From the NCBI GenBank assembly GCA_019649035.1, contig BMAT01011062.1:140207-177179 (forward strand): a stretch of DNA of 36,973 bases. The letters are read 5' to 3'. Shown one piece after another: positions 34,472 to 36,973 of the stretch. The notes beneath the pieces were generated by a model. That model was given only the letters and a program-made list of their open reading frames with translations, made no database searches and was not told where the DNA came from. Source of the DNA: Elysia marginata. Its lineage: Eukaryota > Mollusca > Gastropoda > Plakobranchidae. Numbering within the stretch: position 1 is the first letter of the stretch; every line of letters begins with the position of its first letter. Both the position numbers and the translations under genes were made by a program.

Positions 34472-35435
34472 CCAAACAGAAACATGTTTGGCTGAACACG
34501 ACGTCCGCAAAGGTATATTTTTTATGTATAAATAGGAAGAAATTAGGAAACATCATTTTTCAATAAACTAATGATATAAAAGTTTATCAGTGTTTTATAC
34601 ATGACTTTGGACAGATAAATTATTCGACCTATCAATATGAATTTGGCATTTTAACCATTTTTCAAAACTGGGGTCTTGACAAAAATGTAGCCTCAAAAGG
34701 AAATAACTGTCTCCACCACATTATTATCTTTTAAAAAAGGATACTGTACAATCTCTTGTTGTTGTTACAAAGTGTGGTAAAACAAGTACGAAAACGCTGA
34801 TCGAAAAAGTCGAACAATTCAGTATATTTTTTAAAAGTCTATAGTGAGGTTTCGTACCCAACACTGAGCAAAATTGATCGGAGGAGAAAGAAAAAAAAAA
34901 CAACCTTCGCAGCGAATGTTTTTGAACATTGGTAAAACCAGATCTAGATATATTCATCTTTTTTTTAGTAAAATAGATCTAGAATAGCATTTAAAAGATT
35001 ATTTTAAAGGAGTGCTTTTCAATCTGTGTGGTCTTATTTTTTCTACCCAGTGGAGGAGGTCTGGTTTTTCGGGCTTCTTGTTCAAAAACCTTGGTCAAAA
35101 TTTGATATAACTGATATGTGTTAACTGTGAAAAATATTTGAAAAATTACAAACATTAACTAAGCATTCGTTGAAGTAATTTGAGGAATCGGCAGAATTCC
35201 CATTTGGTGAACACCAGAATCTCAAGATGTTTTTATAGGTGGATACAAAACTGAGGTTCCCGCATCTAAACGCTCAGTGGAAAAAAATAACTTTAGGTTC
35301 AGCTTTTGAGCTCTAAATCTAACTTTTGCTGTACCTCAACAGATCGAGTGAAAACATTGCATTATGAGGTATGTTTTGAATAACATGAATAGCACTATTA
35401 ACAGACAAGAAAAGACCATGGTATGTGAGAGGAAG
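34472..35435. other. Non-coding stretch, nothing recognised
   Basis: AT-rich, without coding or repeat signals. Confidence 0.5.
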
Positions 35436-35439
35436 AACT

Positions 35440-35960
35440 GGATATAATAGTAAAAAATATAAGAGGGATAGAGAAATCGGGCCAAAGAAAGCAAGAGAAA
35501 GAAAAAAAAAGAGAGATAGATAGCACGAGAGAGAAATTAAGAGAAGGAAAGAGGAAAGAAAAAAAGGAAATACAAAGAGAAAGAAGGACAGAAAGGTAGA
35601 TAGAGAGAGGGTATGGATGGAATTTGAAGAATTGAAAACTTTACAATAGACATAGGTGCGAGTTTTGAATCAATGTTAAGAGCTTTCAAGTGATTTCGTT
35701 ATTTAAGGAGATTAATGAAATGTAAGATGTAAGAAAGCAAATCAGCATCTTCGCAAATGAATAGGTCTTGAACATAAACAGAAAATAAAAAGTATATAAG
35801 ACAGGGAGCGACATTGAATTAATGAAAGAACGGGAAAGAAAGATGAGTGTGAGAGAGAATGAGGGAGTGAGCGAGTAGGACAGAGAGCGAGAGAGAGGGA
35901 GAAAGAGAAGGAGAGAGACAGAGAGAGAGAGACAGACAGATAGACAGAGAGAGACATCGA
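35440..35960 (+). repeat. Long GA/purine-rich low-complexity tract
   Basis: Two purine-rich blocks (about 35450-35615 and 35830-35955) of GAGA, GAAAGA, GACAGA and GATAGA words are separated by AT-rich unique sequence. The minus-strand frame at 35742-35957 is Ser/Leu repeat translation. Confidence 0.8.
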
Positions 35961-36840
35961 CCGAGGCAGACTAAGATAGGGACAGACTTCTGTTAGGGTC
36001 GGGAAGTTAAACGGATATTAAAGAGGAGCACTGAGAAAAAGTGAGAAGAAACATAATGGCTCTGACCTAAATTTACTTATTGGTGCCGGTCTTCAGGATT
36101 GTGCATCAAAAGTGGTATAACAGCGTTTATCAAAGCGGCGTAACATTTTTTCCAATCGCGCCACACAAAGAAATGCGCAATCTGCAAGAAGGAATGCGAA
36201 GAGATTGTATTTCCGAAGTTGCGACGTAAATTAAGGTCAGAACCATTAGTACACTAGTCTAGTTGAATATCTCGTTCTAATAACGGTGAAAAAAAAAAAC
36301 TATAAATGGCGTATCTAACATTTTGACAAAGTTTATATGCTCTCATTTCTGCTCTAAGCATGTCGGTTCATCTCCAAGTATCTGAAAAACATTCACACAT
36401 ACTTCTCCCCCCCCCTTTATTTCTCATTTCCCCCGTCAAACTCTCAATACGATTTAAACTGTCTATACATGGGGCTCATTTCAAATTCTCCAATTCGTAT
36501 ATCTTGATAAGGATATATCTACAAAATCTATGAAACTAGATATCATATCTTCGGAGGGGATTCTGTGTAGTTTACATTCTATTCATCTATAGCCAACGAA
36601 ATGAGTATCTTGATTGACAATCTCTTATAATAGATTGAATCTATTGTAGATCTAAACCCACACCGCTTTTTGTTAGATTATAATGGGTGTGGTTTTAGAT
36701 CTAGATTTGATCCACATATAAATGTTTCACTAATATCTAGGTCTAAAGTTTTCGATAAAAGATTAATCTAGATGAAAACCTTTATAGAATAGGTTTGTAG
36801 AGGAGACTTTGCATTGGAGTTGAAATATAGATCTAGGTTA
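35961..36840. other. Non-coding stretch, nothing recognised
   Basis: AT-rich. TAGATCTA-like words recur in the last 300 bp (around 36640-36840), but I see no regular unit and no coding segment. Confidence 0.5.
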
Positions 36841-36849
36841 AATCTATCT

Positions 36850-36973
36850 ATACTGCTGCTGCTACTAGTACTACTACTACAACTAATACGACTACTACAA
36901 CTACTACTACTATTACTACTATTTCTTCTTCTTCTTCGTCTTCTTCTTCTTCTTCTTCTACTACTACTACTAC
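36850..36973 (+). repeat. (CTG)/(CTA)/(CTT) trinucleotide microsatellite, cut by window end
   Basis: CTGCTGCTGCTA leads into (CTA)n with AAC interruptions, a (CTT)n block with one CGT at about 36923-36958, then (CTA)n to the last base. It has the same composition as the arrays at 5.2 kb and 18 kb, here as the complementary strand of AGT. Confidence 0.92.

Overview
This is animal nuclear DNA, most likely from a mollusc (probably a gastropod). The evidence is a spliced exon of a neuropeptide GPCR, tRNA-derived SINEs with RNA polymerase III boxes, dead copies of at least four kinds of LINE retrotransposon, very abundant microsatellites ((AGT)n, (TTC)n, (GA)n), low gene density and AT-rich background. 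There are no prokaryotic operons, no CRISPR and no phage. The mollusc assignment rests on repeat style and on the GPCR, so it is an inference.

The one convincing piece of a host gene is a 159-nt exon at 5523-5681 on the minus strand. It encodes the end of TM3, the second intracellular loop and TM4 of a rhodopsin-class receptor of the GnRH/AKH/corazonin receptor family. It is open and has consensus splice sites on both sides. No other exon of that gene could be recognised, so it probably has very large introns, and much of the window to the right (upstream on the minus strand) may be intron.

Layout: 1-5.1 kb, AT-rich with one coding-like island (3331-3480, strand unclear) and a CT-rich tract. 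5.16-5.28 kb, trinucleotide repeats. 5.5-5.7 kb, the receptor exon. 6.6-6.8 kb, GA repeat. 6.9-8.1 kb, a decayed non-LTR reverse transcriptase on the plus strand, ending in a (TAC)-rich tail. 10.55-10.99 kb, an L2-like LINE 3' end running into an assembly gap (10995-11569), followed by a 34-bp minisatellite. 12-17.9 kb, mostly featureless. 17.9-18.95 kb, a microsatellite cluster with a SINE in the middle. 20.05-21.4 kb, an RTE-like LINE whose 5' half is inverted relative to its 3' half, as in twin priming. 22.36-22.89 kb, a 13-copy tandem array with 39- and 43-bp units. 23-31 kb, mostly featureless, with an unrecognised 127-codon frame (28887-29270), a GA repeat and a possible SINE remnant. 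31.1-32.0 kb, a decayed CR1-like LINE on the minus strand. 32.2-32.4 kb, a 60-bp tandem repeat. 33.5 kb, a probable tRNA-Ser/Leu-type SINE remnant. 34.3-34.5 kb, an ambiguous C-tract and a 14-bp tandem repeat. 35.4-35.96 kb, a long GA-rich tract. The window ends inside (CTA)/(CTT) repeats.

I found no undescribed multi-gene system. The points most worth following are the receptor exon, the inverted LINE, the two-length-class tandem array and the coding-like island near 3.4 kb.
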